Assembly (NCBI RefSeq): GCF_000003605.2
Contig: NW_003145785.1
Span: 357,463 to 394,153, forward strand
Reading direction: 5' to 3'
Length of the DNA: 36,691 bases
Origin: Saccoglossus kowalevskii
Lineage: Eukaryota > Hemichordata > Enteropneusta > Harrimaniidae
Shown: one piece after another, positions 20,038 to 32,104 of the stretch
Position numbering within the stretch: the first letter of the stretch is position 1
Layout of the letters: every line of letters starts with the position of its first letter
Position numbers and translations under genes: made by a program
Notes under the pieces: generated by a model
Told to the model about the DNA's origin: nothing
The model's input: the letters and a program-made list of their open reading frames with translations, nothing else
Databases searched by the model: none

Positions 20038-20585
20038 CCTTACAATCAGTGTTGTATATTGTGTTCATATTAAATATTATTAGCTGTTTACCTACCCGTG
20101 GCGGAACCCCCTGGCCGTTTTGTTGTTATCTTAAGAAAAAGTCAACGCTGCAACGGCAACATATATGAAATGGAGTTTTAAAAATAACATTCGTACCCCG
20201 GTACCGGTACTTGAATACGCTGACACGCACACACACACACGCACAAAACAAAAATAGAAAACGCTCATATCACGTGGTGATCACTATATTTTTTGAGTGA
20301 GTGAGCTGCACAATACGACTCTACTCATGTCCAACTCAATTTAAATGATTTGGTAAGAATGCAAACGTGACGATCTCTCCTAAATGTAATACAAATTCTA
20401 TCGAGAAATTTAAGATTGACTCACTTCAACTTTTTTTCCCATGGTACAAAGTGACCAGTAGATTAAATTTCAATTTCATACGAAACACGTTGTGCTGAGT
20501 GGAAATTACCAACAATTTTGGTGCCGGTAAAAAAAGAATTTACACCATAACAGTGGGACGCATTTTAAATACAAAGTCACTCGTC
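20038..20585. other. Intergenic stretch, nothing recognised
   Basis: A short (CA)n tract lies at about 20224-20243. No gene or repeat family is recognised. Confidence 0.5.
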
Positions 20586-20610
20586 TTTTTTTTTTTTTTT
20601 TTTTTTTTTT
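20586..20610. repeat. T25 homopolymer
   Basis: Twenty-five consecutive T. It could be the poly(A) tail of a minus-strand retroposon, but no SINE promoter boxes or LINE body were seen to its right. Confidence 0.9.
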
Positions 20611-22900
20611 GAGTGAATTCCCGGGGAAACGTAAGATATAAATTAAATTTACTCCTAAACGTACAAATAGCTAAAATCGAAAACAAAAACACACGAGCTT
20701 TTTTTTACACATTGAAATTCGAAATAATGAGCGCTAGTCTCGTGACAACTTTCGTGAGTTAGCCGAGATATGTAACATTGCGATTGAAGCTGGAGATCGA
20801 ATGTCCTGTTCCGATTCACTGCCTTGATAGAGAAGCGCCTGCTTTCTTGCTAATGGCATAATTGACACAGATAACACAATTTTATTGATGTATCGTTTTG
20901 ATGTTACAAACCATCTTTTACTAGTAATGATCGGTGTATTTTTTACGGTTGATTTGAGCCTCGGTACGAGGATCGTTGTAGAGCATCGTACGCTTGCGAA
21001 GAGTTTACACTTCGTGGCACTGATACGAATGATAAAGTTGATGACTCCATGAAGTGCGCCTAATGGGCCAACTCGCCTACTAGTCCTAGATAACACGCAA
21101 AGAGTTCGGAAGTCACCAAAAACAACTGCCTGGCGAGTGATATACCGCTGAGTAGGATATCTTTACTCACAAATGGAATAATTATGAGCTTAATGGTACA
21201 ATGGTAATAGGCAGAAGGAGTCTTGCTCCCACAGGACTCCTCTAAACAAACAACTTTTTGACGTATAATAGGCGGAATCCATCATCCGCAAAATGGTTTT
21301 TCGCTATCTCTTCTGATAATCGCCCACAAAGGCTCCAACATAAAATTGGTAGCGATGCTTTGATGTTCGGTTTACATGTATTTAGTAATATGCCCTCATT
21401 CATCATTGCCTTGCACCGAGATCCCCGATGTTTGCTAGCACTAATGGATCTTACTTTTTCTCGAGTTAACCGAGGCTAGGAAGTTATTAAAAACTTGCTC
21501 TGTTTATCCAGTCTTAAAAGCCTGCGTTTGTTCAGTTACTACATAAATTACTTGTCTAGCTCTGATATCAAGTGTATCAGATCACCGAGACGCTACTCAC
21601 ATCAACTACCGCCGCCTTATAACTTTCGACCACACGAAACTTCATACACTCCATATGCCAGGAAATTTTGTGCAAATTTCGAATCTGCCATCGAAATCCT
21701 CGCGTACACTTCCTTCGTTTATATAACGGAGAGAAAGACGGATCTTATTTTATTTAACTCAAACCAATATTAGTTAACTGCGATATTTATTTATGCTATA
21801 AAAACATTATAATAGGTTATATTAGGATTTACATGCGATAGTTTCCAGAGGCTGGCCTCGGTATCGACCATGTGCGTGCGAGGATCTGAATAATGTCTTC
21901 GGATAATTTACACAGATTATTATAAAATGTCACAACGTCTGTGTTGAGAGAAAAAAGACAAAGTCGATCCTGCATCATCTGCGGGATGTTTTGACATGCG
22001 TGTTCAACAAAAAAAAAACGTATGTATCGAGCATTATCATAACAAACAAATAATGCATGTACACGTTTTATTGTCCTTGTGGTATTTTCATTTTGGCTAA
22101 AGCCACTGCTTGTGTCATGTACTCGCGCGAATGGGTATGCGCATTCTCATGTTCTTGAAAATACAATTCTCCCGTAATTAATTTATTGGTTCAATAATTT
22201 AAGTGTGACGTTGCAATTTTCATGCAGATGACCTGTTTTAACTCGACTGATTTCAACGTGACAGTTGTTTTCTCAATATCTTAAAGAGCTGCATTTAATT
22301 TTGGAGTTTTATTGCGTTTTTTTTGTACATAACAAAGCCATCTTTTTAGAAATCCTATCTATTGTACCCTAAGGGTGCAGTTATTTTATGGTACTCTATG
22401 GGAGAAAAAAAGAAAACACTGTTCTTAAAACAAATTAACTGCAATGAAGTCCGAGTCGTGCGCTAAAAAGCACCTTCCCCACCTTGAAAAAAAAACAGGT
22501 CGTCCACCCGTTTCTCCTTTTATTCTGGCCATTAAATGCAGGGCGTACAACCAAATAATAAGTTTTTGGTGGTAGTTGTTAAAACTTAGCCCATGCGTAT
22601 TTTTGTTCAGCAAAAGTGCATTTCAGCGATGACCACCGAGACCCTCACCCCTCCACGTGTTGCATCCAATGAAATTGATCCAAGGTGAAGAATTTCACTA
22701 ATCCGATAGATTAATCATAATCCCAAGACTGTTTTTTTTTCAACCATGGCAGCTGTATTATAACTCCGACTGCTAAAAGAGGTGGTCTGAGGTTATAAAC
22801 TACTTGCCAACTTTCAATCTTACCACACCGCGAGTTTTGGATGCTAAGACCCCTAAATACCCCATATAAAATAACCTGGATTTCTCACGCATAAACGGAT
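20611..22900. other. Intergenic stretch of more balanced composition
   Basis: From about 20700 to 21760 the DNA is less AT-rich than its surroundings and holds long open frames on both strands: 120 codons on - (20734-21096), 73 and 92 on + (21258-21479, 21495-21773). None shows a known motif, and no consistent splicing links them. It may be a decayed repeat, an unrecognised gene remnant or regulatory DNA. From 21780 on nothing stands out. Confidence 0.35.
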
Positions 22901-22913
22901 GATTTATCACAGG

Positions 22914-22935
22914 TGACGTCGTTACCATGACGTCA
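22914..22935. promoter_or_regulatory. Paired CRE/ATF-like sites
   Basis: TGACGTCG at 22914 and the full palindromic TGACGTCA at 22928-22935 are 14 bp apart. They lie about 2.1 kb upstream of the leader exon of the right-hand gene. Function is inferred from the motif only. Confidence 0.35.
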
Positions 22936-23019
22936 TTTCCCTTACTTTAGTCACGTACTTATAAACAAGTTGTTAAATTTCGCACAGGTCAAGAGATAGA
23001 GTTGTGTGTATTGATTGTA

Positions 23020-23075
23020 CATGAATGAACGAATGAATGAACGAATGAATGAATGAATGAACGAATGAATGAAAA
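23020..23075 (+). repeat. (GAAT/GAAC)n microsatellite
   Basis: Tetranucleotide repeat with GAATGAAC and GAATGAAT variants, about 13 units. Confidence 0.93.
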
Positions 23076-23108
23076 GTCGTTCCAATAACACTGCGAATAA
23101 GTTGCCCG

Positions 23109-23141
23109 TGTGTGTGTGTGTGTGTGTGTGTGGGGGGGGGG
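23109..23141 (+). repeat. (TG)n followed by a G-run
   Basis: About 12 TG dinucleotides followed by nine G. Simple repeat. Confidence 0.93.
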
Positions 23142-24954
23142 TTATATCACGCACTGCCAAAATATATGAAATATCCAGAACATTATATTGCGAAAACTAA
23201 CTACTAATGTTCGAAATTGTTGTTTAACATTTTTTGGGGACGTTTGCCAACATAATCATCAGAAATTGCACAAGTTTGCCAAGACTGAATGTTTGAGTTC
23301 GATTGCAGAACTTGTTCAAAACTGTCAGTTTTTTTTTTCAATCCATAGCGAAAGTTCTATAAAATGCCACGGTGATGTCCATAGGTTTCGCATGGCCTCC
23401 GATTTCACGCTTTAACTAAACTTTAAAATTTCGCTTCCCTTTCAACAAATATTTTTGGTGATTTCAGCAAACCCTGACAAGCTGTATTATCGGTCGCAAC
23501 TGGTACCTGGTCGCATTCCCTCATCCTATTTCTATGGTATGCTTCAATTACTGAACTCTGGCCCCGCGCTATTACACGGTCATTACGTCATCTGTAAAGT
23601 CAGGCTCTCTCGGTGCGTGTATTCCCTTATGTACTTGTTACAATAAATTACATATCTGTGTGCGTGTGTTGTGCTACCGATACATATTGTATAGGTGTGG
23701 CTCGCCAATTAGAACCAGTTCCGGGTCACATGGATAATAAGATCTATTCCTCCCGACAAAATGTGTAATTTTCCTAAATAAGTGACATACGATAAGTTCG
23801 CGTGGTTTTCAATCAATTTTCGTCCATTTTTTTTAAATCGAACATTTAGTATTGACTATTAGTGTATGCCAGTTTTAAGACAGAATCTCTAGAAATAACG
23901 TTTGGTACTTTTAATTTGAACGCGGAATTATTGCGCCGGAGTTTTGGTTGTTGTCGTTACATAGTTCATGGTGTCGAAGGAGAGCGCAGGAATTGGTCGC
24001 CCAATGAAGCGCTTACTCCCAAGACGAACAATCACGTGGCCGACGTATACCCGTGTCCACTGGGAAAAGTCTCTAAACGGTTCAGTGGTTCCTCTGTGCA
24101 TTTGGAATGACGGAAAGAAGGTGGTTATAGAATCGAGACTCGGCAATCTACTGATCAGTCAAATCTCAGTAATTGAAGAAATAGAAGTTTCTGACCACTT
24201 GATCAACTTGAAGTCATCGAGAGACATTTTAATTATCATCTACGAATTGTCGTCTCTAATATAACAAGAATTGTTTATCAATATTGTTTTTCTGTACTAA
24301 TAGCTGTGCTATTAAAGAAACCGTCTGAATATTCATAAAAACATGGTTAAATACAATACCCTAATTCAGTAAATCAGTTACAAAATAAATAATTACATGA
24401 TATTATACAAGACGTTTACAAATATGTTGGGGGAATTTGCGTATATCGTGTTTGTACCCACATCATCGAATTTATTTGCCTCAGTCAGGATAAATGAACG
24501 CAATTTAATTCGGAAATCTAATAGCATTGAGTCGTGTATTTGGAAATACGATTTTATAATTTTTAAGCTCATCGCTTATTGGACAAACCATGACCATAAC
24601 TAGTGAAACAGCTTGTGTTGACCTGTGCCGCTGCAACGCGTGATGAACTGGCATTGTATAACAACATGAGATCGAGCGACACTTTTGTTTAAAGCTATTT
24701 GCTTCAGCTATGTACATGACAAGGATCTATTCAGGGTCTATTGAAGTAGGCTACGATGAAGGACACCGCGGACGACCAACCATGAAAACGAGGCTTAAAT
24801 TTGCATAATCGGGGAGTCTAATCATCCTCTGATCGTTTGAAAACTGGGCTCAGACATCCGTCATTTATCAGATACATCGGCAAACTCTTTTCATAATTAA
24901 CAACTTTTTCGATAAAAATGAATGTTACCGAATCATACTAAGTAATTATTCCGA
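23142..24954. other. Upstream region of the right-hand gene
   Basis: No confirmed gene. Small open frames occur; the longest is + 23968-24264 (98 codons), overlapping open frames on + at 23862 and - at 23928. The block at about 23920-24130 is less AT-rich and contains TGGCCGACGTATACCCGTG. It could be regulatory or a remnant exon; nothing is recognised. Confidence 0.35.
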
Positions 24955-24989
24955 TTAGTTTTGGTATATTTTCTGTCGATGATCGTAGG

Positions 24990-25230
24990 TGTTTCGGGCA
25001 CTGTGCTCCAATTTCGTCGCGGTACATGCCTCTAGTACTTCCGGGATTTGTATTGTGTTTACATCACTGACGGCCGCATATATCATGTACTTCACTCGCT
25101 GCTGAGTGCATTTCCAGTGTGAGTGCCGTGCCCTAAACAGCTGTTTCGTGCATATCCATGATCGTCGCTTCGGTACACACCAGTCTTTACAGTCGCCGTT
25201 TCCGATAATTCGCCAGATCACCCCACACAG
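24990..25230 (+). promoter_or_regulatory. Probable promoter and 5' leader exon of right-hand gene
   Basis: CpG density rises sharply here (GTCGCGG, GACGGCCGC, TCGTCGCTTCGG, GTCGCCGTTTCCG), unlike the AT-rich surroundings. It ends at a splice donor CACACAG then GTTAGT (exon end 25230). The next exon begins at 25576 after a T-rich tract and TGCAG. The start of transcription is not visible. If transcription starts early, short upstream frames (for instance ATGTACTTC...TGA near 25085) would precede the main start. Strand is deduced from the donor and from the coding exon. Confidence 0.5.
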
Positions 25231-25602
25231 GTTAGTTTTTTTTCGCGTTTTGGAACTCTATCAAAATTTTAGTGATTTCAAAATCTTGGACGTAAAACCA
25301 ATAGCGTATTGAACGACTACCTGTTAACCGCCGATGTGATTTCGTATCTGTTCGCTACTTGCGACCTTGTTTCATACTTTAAAGTTTTCGACGCATTTTC
25401 AAATATTTTGTTCTTATTTTAAATTTATATTAAATTAAATTAAATTGATTAATATTATATCTGACATTTCTTTTTTTAATTTATAATTCTTGTGTATATT
25501 AATATTTCAATGTTATATAGTTGCTTATATTGATAATTTAAGAGTTATTCTTTCATAATTTTTTTTTTTTTGCAGATATTGTGGGTCTTATATAAAATAA
25601 AG

Positions 25603-26158
25603 ATGGAAAATTCTACATTTTTATCACAGCATCTTGGTACACCCAGTTTGATGGTGCTAGCGTCAACTGCCGAAGCTGCCAGAGACTCTGGCCATCCACC
25701 TTTTCCTGGTCATCTCCAAGGTTTGGATAAGGATCATTTTCCAGGAATCCATGCGCTTTTCCAGAGGCAAAATAATCCAGATTTATTTTCGCATAGGGAT
25801 TTCCCCCACCATCTCCTGCCCATGCATCCACAATTTCGACACACCTTGGAAGCTGCTCGTTTTTTCAGTACTACTGGCAGTGGGGCTTTCCGTCGTTTTA
25901 ACAGCGAGGATAGAGAAAACTCGTATCATTCGGCATTCGTTCCAACCAAGCGACTGAAACCCTCCTCAACCGAACATGAGCTGACTTCTCACTCAACTGG
26001 AAAAGATTTTCCTTTTTCAAGTTCATTCGACAAAGATCATGACAGTCACAGACATTCACCATCAGAAGTGAAAAAGAGTGAGGGTCAGATTTCCGTGAGC
26101 ACATACGAAGGGGACTCAACCGACCAATCCAGTCCAGACGATTGCCAGAGTGCGACAG
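25603..26158 (+). CDS. First coding exon of an unrecognised His/Ser/Pro-rich, possibly nuclear protein
   Basis: The exon starts at 25576 after T11-TGCAG. The first ATG in the exon, at 25603, has a strong context (AAGATGG); the frame upstream of it lies in the polypyrimidine tract and is not coding. It runs 185 codons plus one base to a perfect donor CAG then GTATGT at 26159 (phase 1). The peptide starts MENSTFLSQHLGTPSLMVLA, then is rich in His, Pro, Phe and Asp (res. 31-80), has a basic TKRLKP patch at 115-120 (possible nuclear signal), and a Ser/His/Asp-rich tail to 185. It looks largely disordered. No DNA-binding domain is in this exon; it would lie in later exons beyond the window. Such N-terminal exons before a very long intron are typical of developmental transcription factors, but the family was not identified. 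Confidence 0.8.
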
Positions 26159-26939
26159 GTATGTACTCTTCTTGTATAGTGAATAATGACTTAATTACGA
26201 AAAATGTCACAAACTTCTAAGGAAATTATACAAGAAAAGGACAATGTCCAAGTCTAAGTAAATCAGGTTGTTTCCATTGTTAGAAATGTTGTACGCCTTC
26301 CTGCAGTTGCTGCAACCTGGCTTAAAATCACTGGAATGAAACCAAATGCAGGAAACTGTTTGTTTTTGATAGGAAACGTTTAGTGCAGCCTAAAAAGCAG
26401 TTCTGATTTCCCCCTCAACAAACTCTCTCATTTTAAGTACCCATTTGCCTTCCAGTTATTGTTAAAAGAAAATTGCGAAAAAACAATTTAATTGGTGATG
26501 ATTTTGTAAGTAACATAGCCAAGTTGGAGCCATTTCAGCAGACGTTTTTCCTGTCCTCGCAGAACCCCGTCCGTATATGTTAAAGTGATCAATTGCTTCT
26601 CCATGCTTCGTTTATTTCCTTACAAAATATTTTATTCATTCATTGCGCTGCGAATGAGGTTTCACTGTGCAGTCACCATGCAAAGGGGCATTGCTGTTAC
26701 AACAATACTATCTGTTTGCTATATTGATTTGTTTCATTCTTTTTTTTTTTTTTAAATAATGTTTTTTCGATCTGTGAAGTAATATGAATATACACCAGTG
26801 TATTGTAGTGATGTCTCTCTTTTTGTAGCTCAGAAAGAATGAAACCTGAAAAAAAAAAATACCAGTTTAATATTTAATTCCTAATCTAATTTACATTTCG
26901 GTAATTTCCATCTAAAAATCAACTAGCGTATCAAAACAC

Positions 26940-27340
26940 GAGGAGTTTAATTTCCACTGTACTAGACTGTAATTTTGATGAAGCGCGTGGAACAAAAGGC
27001 TGCCCTGAGCCAAGTCATGTCGAGTTTATTCTGTGCATTTCAACAGAGTCGAGAAAAGTAAATTTGATTTACTGCAGGTCCTAATGACAATTAAGCCACG
27101 ATTGCAAATTTAGCTCTACACTGATACCGATAACACACGTTTTGTGTTCATTGTCGACTCATGATTGAACTCGGAAGGATCATTAAAAATCTGACTGCGC
27201 AACGTGAAGAATATCAAACCTTAAGTAAAAACAGTATTGAGAGTAAAAACTAGTCGATTACATGGAATCAGCTCGCGATTCGCAATTCCCTGAAGTGATG
27301 CCGAGAATAAAAATTGAGAAGCATTGGGCGTGGGGGAGTG
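26940..27340. promoter_or_regulatory. Candidate conserved non-coding element 1
   Basis: The composition is more balanced than the flanks, there are no homopolymer runs longer than a few bases, and several factor-like words occur: CTAATGACAATTAAG (paired homeodomain sites), CATGTCGAGTTTATTCTGTG, CGATTGCAAATTTAG. Not coding in any frame. Conservation is inferred from texture only. Confidence 0.3.
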
Positions 27341-27559
27341 TAATCGTAATAATGCGTGTATACTTGCTTGGATTAAACTAATTCCGTTTAATAATAACAA
27401 AGCTTACATGCTGAATAGTTTACCCTAGCTGCTGGCTCTCGGGAGAATTTAAACCATTTTTTTTCTCAATACAAAATCAGTCGGTGTCTGTGTCCAGTGA
27501 ATTCGTACCCGTTTCAATTAACCCGTCCGTCTATCACAAACTCATTACTGTTTGCTCAA

Positions 27560-27730
27560 GAAAATTGAAAGCGGCATGTATTAGAATATTCCGGCCATTA
27601 CTTCGCCGTATATGACATTTAATATTCATGGTATTCAGCTCGGTTGATGACAGTAATTTTCACTTCGCAACTTTATGATGTTAACGAGCTCTGCCAAAAT
27701 GATGGACTTCAAAATAATGTTTTAGCTATC
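27560..27730. promoter_or_regulatory. Candidate conserved non-coding element 2
   Basis: Dense mixed-composition block with TTTAATATTCATGGTATTCA, TTGATGACAGTAATTTTC (TALE-type TGACAG next to TAATTT) and ACTTTATGATGTTAAC. Non-coding. Enhancer role is inferred. Confidence 0.35.
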
Positions 27731-29441
27731 ACGAATATTTCCTCGATAACTAGGGGTGACGGCTCAATGCAGCAGTTTCTGTTGTAGCCGCCCCGCTTTG
27801 TGATAGTTAATCTGTGAGCATTCAAAAGATATGCCTCCGAATGGACATATTTTGTGAGTATAACTCATTACCTAGGTAACTCTGAGTATAATGTAATTAT
27901 TATCAATAATCTAATATTGCTGACAGCACTGAGATTTCACTTTGACGTTGTCGTATTAATGTTGAAATTAAAGATGAAATGACTATTCAAGTTTTGTGTT
28001 TTGTGATACTGTGCTATGTAAACGTGCTATTGTCCTCGTTCTCAAATGTACCAGGCTTTGTACTATCTGCAACATCTCTTTCAAGTGTAGGATTGTTTTA
28101 AACTTGCTTGAATGTTTTTTTTTGTTTTTTTTTTAATCCGTTTGTAACTATATTATTTCGCCATTTGACAGTCTGGAAATTAGACTTGTATATTGTTAAA
28201 TCAACATTTAAAAGATTTCATTTTTAGTAAAATTAAATTAATTACACAAGAAATTTAAGATAGTCACAATGTAAGAACGGAGGATCAGATAAAAAACAGT
28301 TCGTTTATTCTTCATATTTGGGGAATGTGATGCATTTGAAAATAAAATTTAGCATTTGAAAACAGTCTATTTGATCATGTACCTTTCATTTGTATCATTA
28401 CAAATATTTAAACCAGTGTATAGGCCGCAGTAATTACATTAAAAAAAAGAACCTCAGGGCTTGCAAAGTTGATATTTGTAACGGTCATTATCAGATTGGC
28501 CATTCAACTTCAAGGTTGAGTTATCCGATGTCTGTCAGGGGCTACATTTTTTTTTATTTGTCTGACATATATCATATGATGTTAAACTTTACAAGTTCTA
28601 GTGTTTACTGACAGTATACTTATCTGTATCTTTTGTTAAACCTGTTCCTAACGTACCATCGTGATAAGATGAACTTTATTAATACAGTTGAAGGCCTTAG
28701 TTCACTTGCTTTAAAGTCTAATTTTTAAAACTACAATGTAACTACAAAATCCTCTTTTTCATATCTATATTACTTCCCAATAGTTGTGGAATTTTTAGTT
28801 TATACCTTGTTGCTTAATTTATTTTTCAAGTTCATCATAAAGTCAAAATTTTTTTTTTTTTTATCTGTTAAAATATTTTGATTACTGTCAAAAAAATCGA
28901 TAAAGTTGTCAGAGTCTATGTATTAGATGTTACTGTGGTAACAGTGACATGCGTAACTAGTCTGAAAACCTGGAAATTGTAAATGCAAAGTTCCTTGTTT
29001 AAAATGCTTAATTGGTTGGGATGAATTTTGTGTGGGCTGGATAACTCCAATGTTAATTTGCTCAAAAGAATTTAAACAAATTATATTGAACTTTAAAAAA
29101 AAAAAAAAAATTTCCACTCACTCATTTTTATTTGTTTTTTAAGGTATTTAGCAACAAAAACTTGTAACATGTCTGTGCATGCATGTGTATCTTGGGTACG
29201 TCCAAACGTTCGGCTCAGTAGTTACGGGTGACTAAAAAAGACAAGTGGCTTACTCTTGAATTGAACAACCGCTCCACTTCAGAATCAAATAAACTTTTGT
29301 TGTTTTTATTATAGGGTTGTAGTGTGACTAACTGTGAGTTGTTTATGGTAGTCTTTTCGTTGCTATATAAAGTTAAGACTGTTTTTTTTTTATCACATGC
29401 ACTAAAATCATCCACTCCACGGTAAAATGATAGGTACCGTC

Positions 29442-29482
29442 TTAATAGCCGACCAAAATCCTTAATAGCCGACTTAATAGCT
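29442..29482 (+). repeat. Short CTTAATAGCCGAC repeats
   Basis: CTTAATAGCCGAC occurs twice, with a third partial CTTAATAGC, within 40 bp. The copies contain TTAATAG and may be a small duplication. Confidence 0.75.
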
Positions 29483-29754
29483 CAGCTTTGGGATTAAAAA
29501 CATTTCAAAGCATTTCTTATTTTTCTTAAAAATGTATTTATATAAATATATATTAAAAATATGTAATATCTACAGTTTAAAGTTGAAGAGGAGGGTAATT
29601 TATATTTGTTGCTTTATGTTTTACACATGAGAGGCATGGTATTGTTGAAATTAAAAAATGCAATGAAAATACAATTAATTTTGTGTGTAATACAGTGTCA
29701 ATTAAGCCACGAGAGGTATTTTAACAACAACTTTATTTAGCCAATACTGCTAGC

Positions 29755-30060
29755 TCCTTCTTTATTCATAACTGTTACAGCGGTGTCTAATGTGTCCCCC
29801 GGGAAATGACATAGCTGAGAAACCACTGGCTACAAATCACTGCGTTGTGCACCCGGTCGGTCATCCGTTTTGTTCCGTTCTTCAGATGGCGGCAATTTTG
29901 TATGATACCCCTATAAGTGGAAGTCCATAAATACGAGATTTGGCGTGCCGAGCCTCTTGACATGTTGTCAGCTCTCAAACACCGAGACAGTAGTTAGGCA
30001 TTTCTGGTCGCCGCCACCGTCGCCGAATCTGTGTGTTCATATAGGTCTAGCTGCCACATC
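29755..30060. promoter_or_regulatory. Candidate conserved non-coding element 3
   Basis: Balanced composition between AT-rich flanks, with TTTTGTATGATACCCCTATA, GTCCATAAATACGAGATTTG and a GC-rich GTCGCCGCCACCGTCGCCG tail. No supported coding frame. Could also be an unannotated promoter. Confidence 0.3.
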
Positions 30061-32104
30061 GATCATGAAGTAGACAACTTAACAGTTAATGTACATTCTT
30101 GGTTGCATTTCTCAGTAAATTATTTCTCGTCTGTCAACGGAATAATAAAGACTGGCAAAGTGAAAATTTAGGTGTAAGTCAAAAGAGCTAAGGTCGTTTG
30201 CCTATAAGTGGGGTGTACTTGAGATGGGCGGATTGTTGTTGGTAACTGGAGCATGTGTGTTTCGAGATCACGTAAAAGATACTTTGGCACATCTATCACG
30301 ATGTACCTCTCATAGTACCTACACTGAAGCAGGACCACCGTAATCATCGATAGCAACTCATTGGGTCACCGTTGTCATGGTGATTTTTTTTTACCTCAGT
30401 GAAACACTGAATCTAGGTGCCAAGAACGTGATAATTACGTCTGCTAGCTAATTAAACAGCTGTCGCAACTGAGCCTGCCAAGTCAAATTAGTTGGAAATA
30501 ATTTTTCGAACTCTAGGTAGTAGGCAGATGGCAAGTGTTAAAAGTGCGTCACCCGTTATATACAAACCATCCCGGCGTTTTATGTAAATGTCATAACTAC
30601 CGTTGTACTAAGTACCTACACGTTACTTTCAAAGCTTTTCTTTATAAAGCTTACGACATCATTGTATTATTTTTAAGGCAAACATAGTATAGTTCGGTGC
30701 ATTATGTTATGTCATTTTTATCCCCAATAATTATGTTGAGTTTAACTCCACCGATATCTGTGGGGGCCACATGTCGCTTTCAGTGATTTTTGAAAGCGTG
30801 AAGTTTAAAAAAAAAACAGCCAGCTTTCAACTCTCTATATGTTACATTCAACTTGTTAAATATCTGTTAAACTTTCTTGTTAAAACAATTGATTCTAATT
30901 TTAATAAATCAATTGTAGTTGGGAGGGGTGGGGGGGTGGGGGGGGGGGCTGGGTTGAGTTATACATATGGGCGTAGATTTTGTTATCAATTGATAATGGC
31001 CATGTCTGATGTGAAATCGTATTGTTATCAACTGCGAATACTTAAACAATTGTTGAATTTTTTTTTTTTACTTGTATATACTTACTTGCGATGAAAAAAA
31101 ACTGTTTTCTAATATGCTACAAAGATCAAATACTCTTTTAAAGTAGATTTTCAAATTGCGAAGTCGTTTATGTATAGTAACATAAAAGATTTTTAACCTG
31201 CCTTCTGGGAGTGCTAGTCAACGACAGCAAGTTAATTCATTTGAAATTTCACATAAACTGGCTGGATATTATTCACACTTGAAAATAATGCAGACTGCGT
31301 CTGCAGTCCACTAAATTAACATTTAAATAGTGTCAGATGGTTTCTACTTGATCTAGTATGGTTCAATTCATGGATTTTATTTTCACACCTCGGGCCATGT
31401 GAATTTGACAGTCCTTCACTGAGTGTAATGTTAATTGAAGCCATCACTCTTTACAACTGATGAATGTCAGCTTATCCCCTTCAGCCAGATTTCAAGAAAA
31501 CTCAAGGGGGGGGGAGACCATATGAGGTATTTTGGTGAGTGACGATTTTTCAAAGTATGTAGTATGTACGTGCGTGCATGCTGCAGTATTCTGTTTCTCC
31601 TGTGAAATGGTTTGATCCGATGTAATCAGGATTTCGTTACAAATTAGGTGATCATTTTGTTGTTACAGTAACAGTTGTATATCAATGCTGGGTTTTCGGT
31701 TGAAATTCGGAATGGTCGGGGACTGAAATTCAAAATTTATTAAATTGATTATTAAAAATTGGCAATTAATGAATTCATTGGCTTTGTAGTAAAAAAAAAA
31801 ATATCACCTGTTTATTTGCCGTACCTATCAGTTTCTTTAAGAAATATTGCATACAAATTGCATTTTTTTTTTGTTCACTTGAGATACAGCATAAAACTCT
31901 CTGATGTACCAGACACTCTTGGGAAGCATTCTCCCTGCAGACATTCCTACCTTCAAATCAAATGGTTCATTCTTCAATAATAATATTTCAATTTTCGTTT
32001 ATTGCCCACTTTATTTTCAGTTTTACATGAACGAAAAAAAAAAAAAAAATGAAACAGATGTGATGGTGAAGAAATGGCCTTTAAAGCGCGATTTGTTTTA
32101 TTCC

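Noticed and set aside
19852-20083. Open frames with repeated peptide motifs in the 53-bp array
   Set aside because: The unit length is not a multiple of three and the frames occur on both strands; they are satellite artefacts.
20586-20700. SINE marked by the T25 tract
   Set aside because: No A-box or B-box and no tRNA-like head were found in the adjoining sequence on either strand.
25570-25602. Upstream extension of the coding exon before ATG 25603
   Set aside because: It begins in the polypyrimidine tract and acceptor (TGCAG at 25571-25575) and has no ATG.
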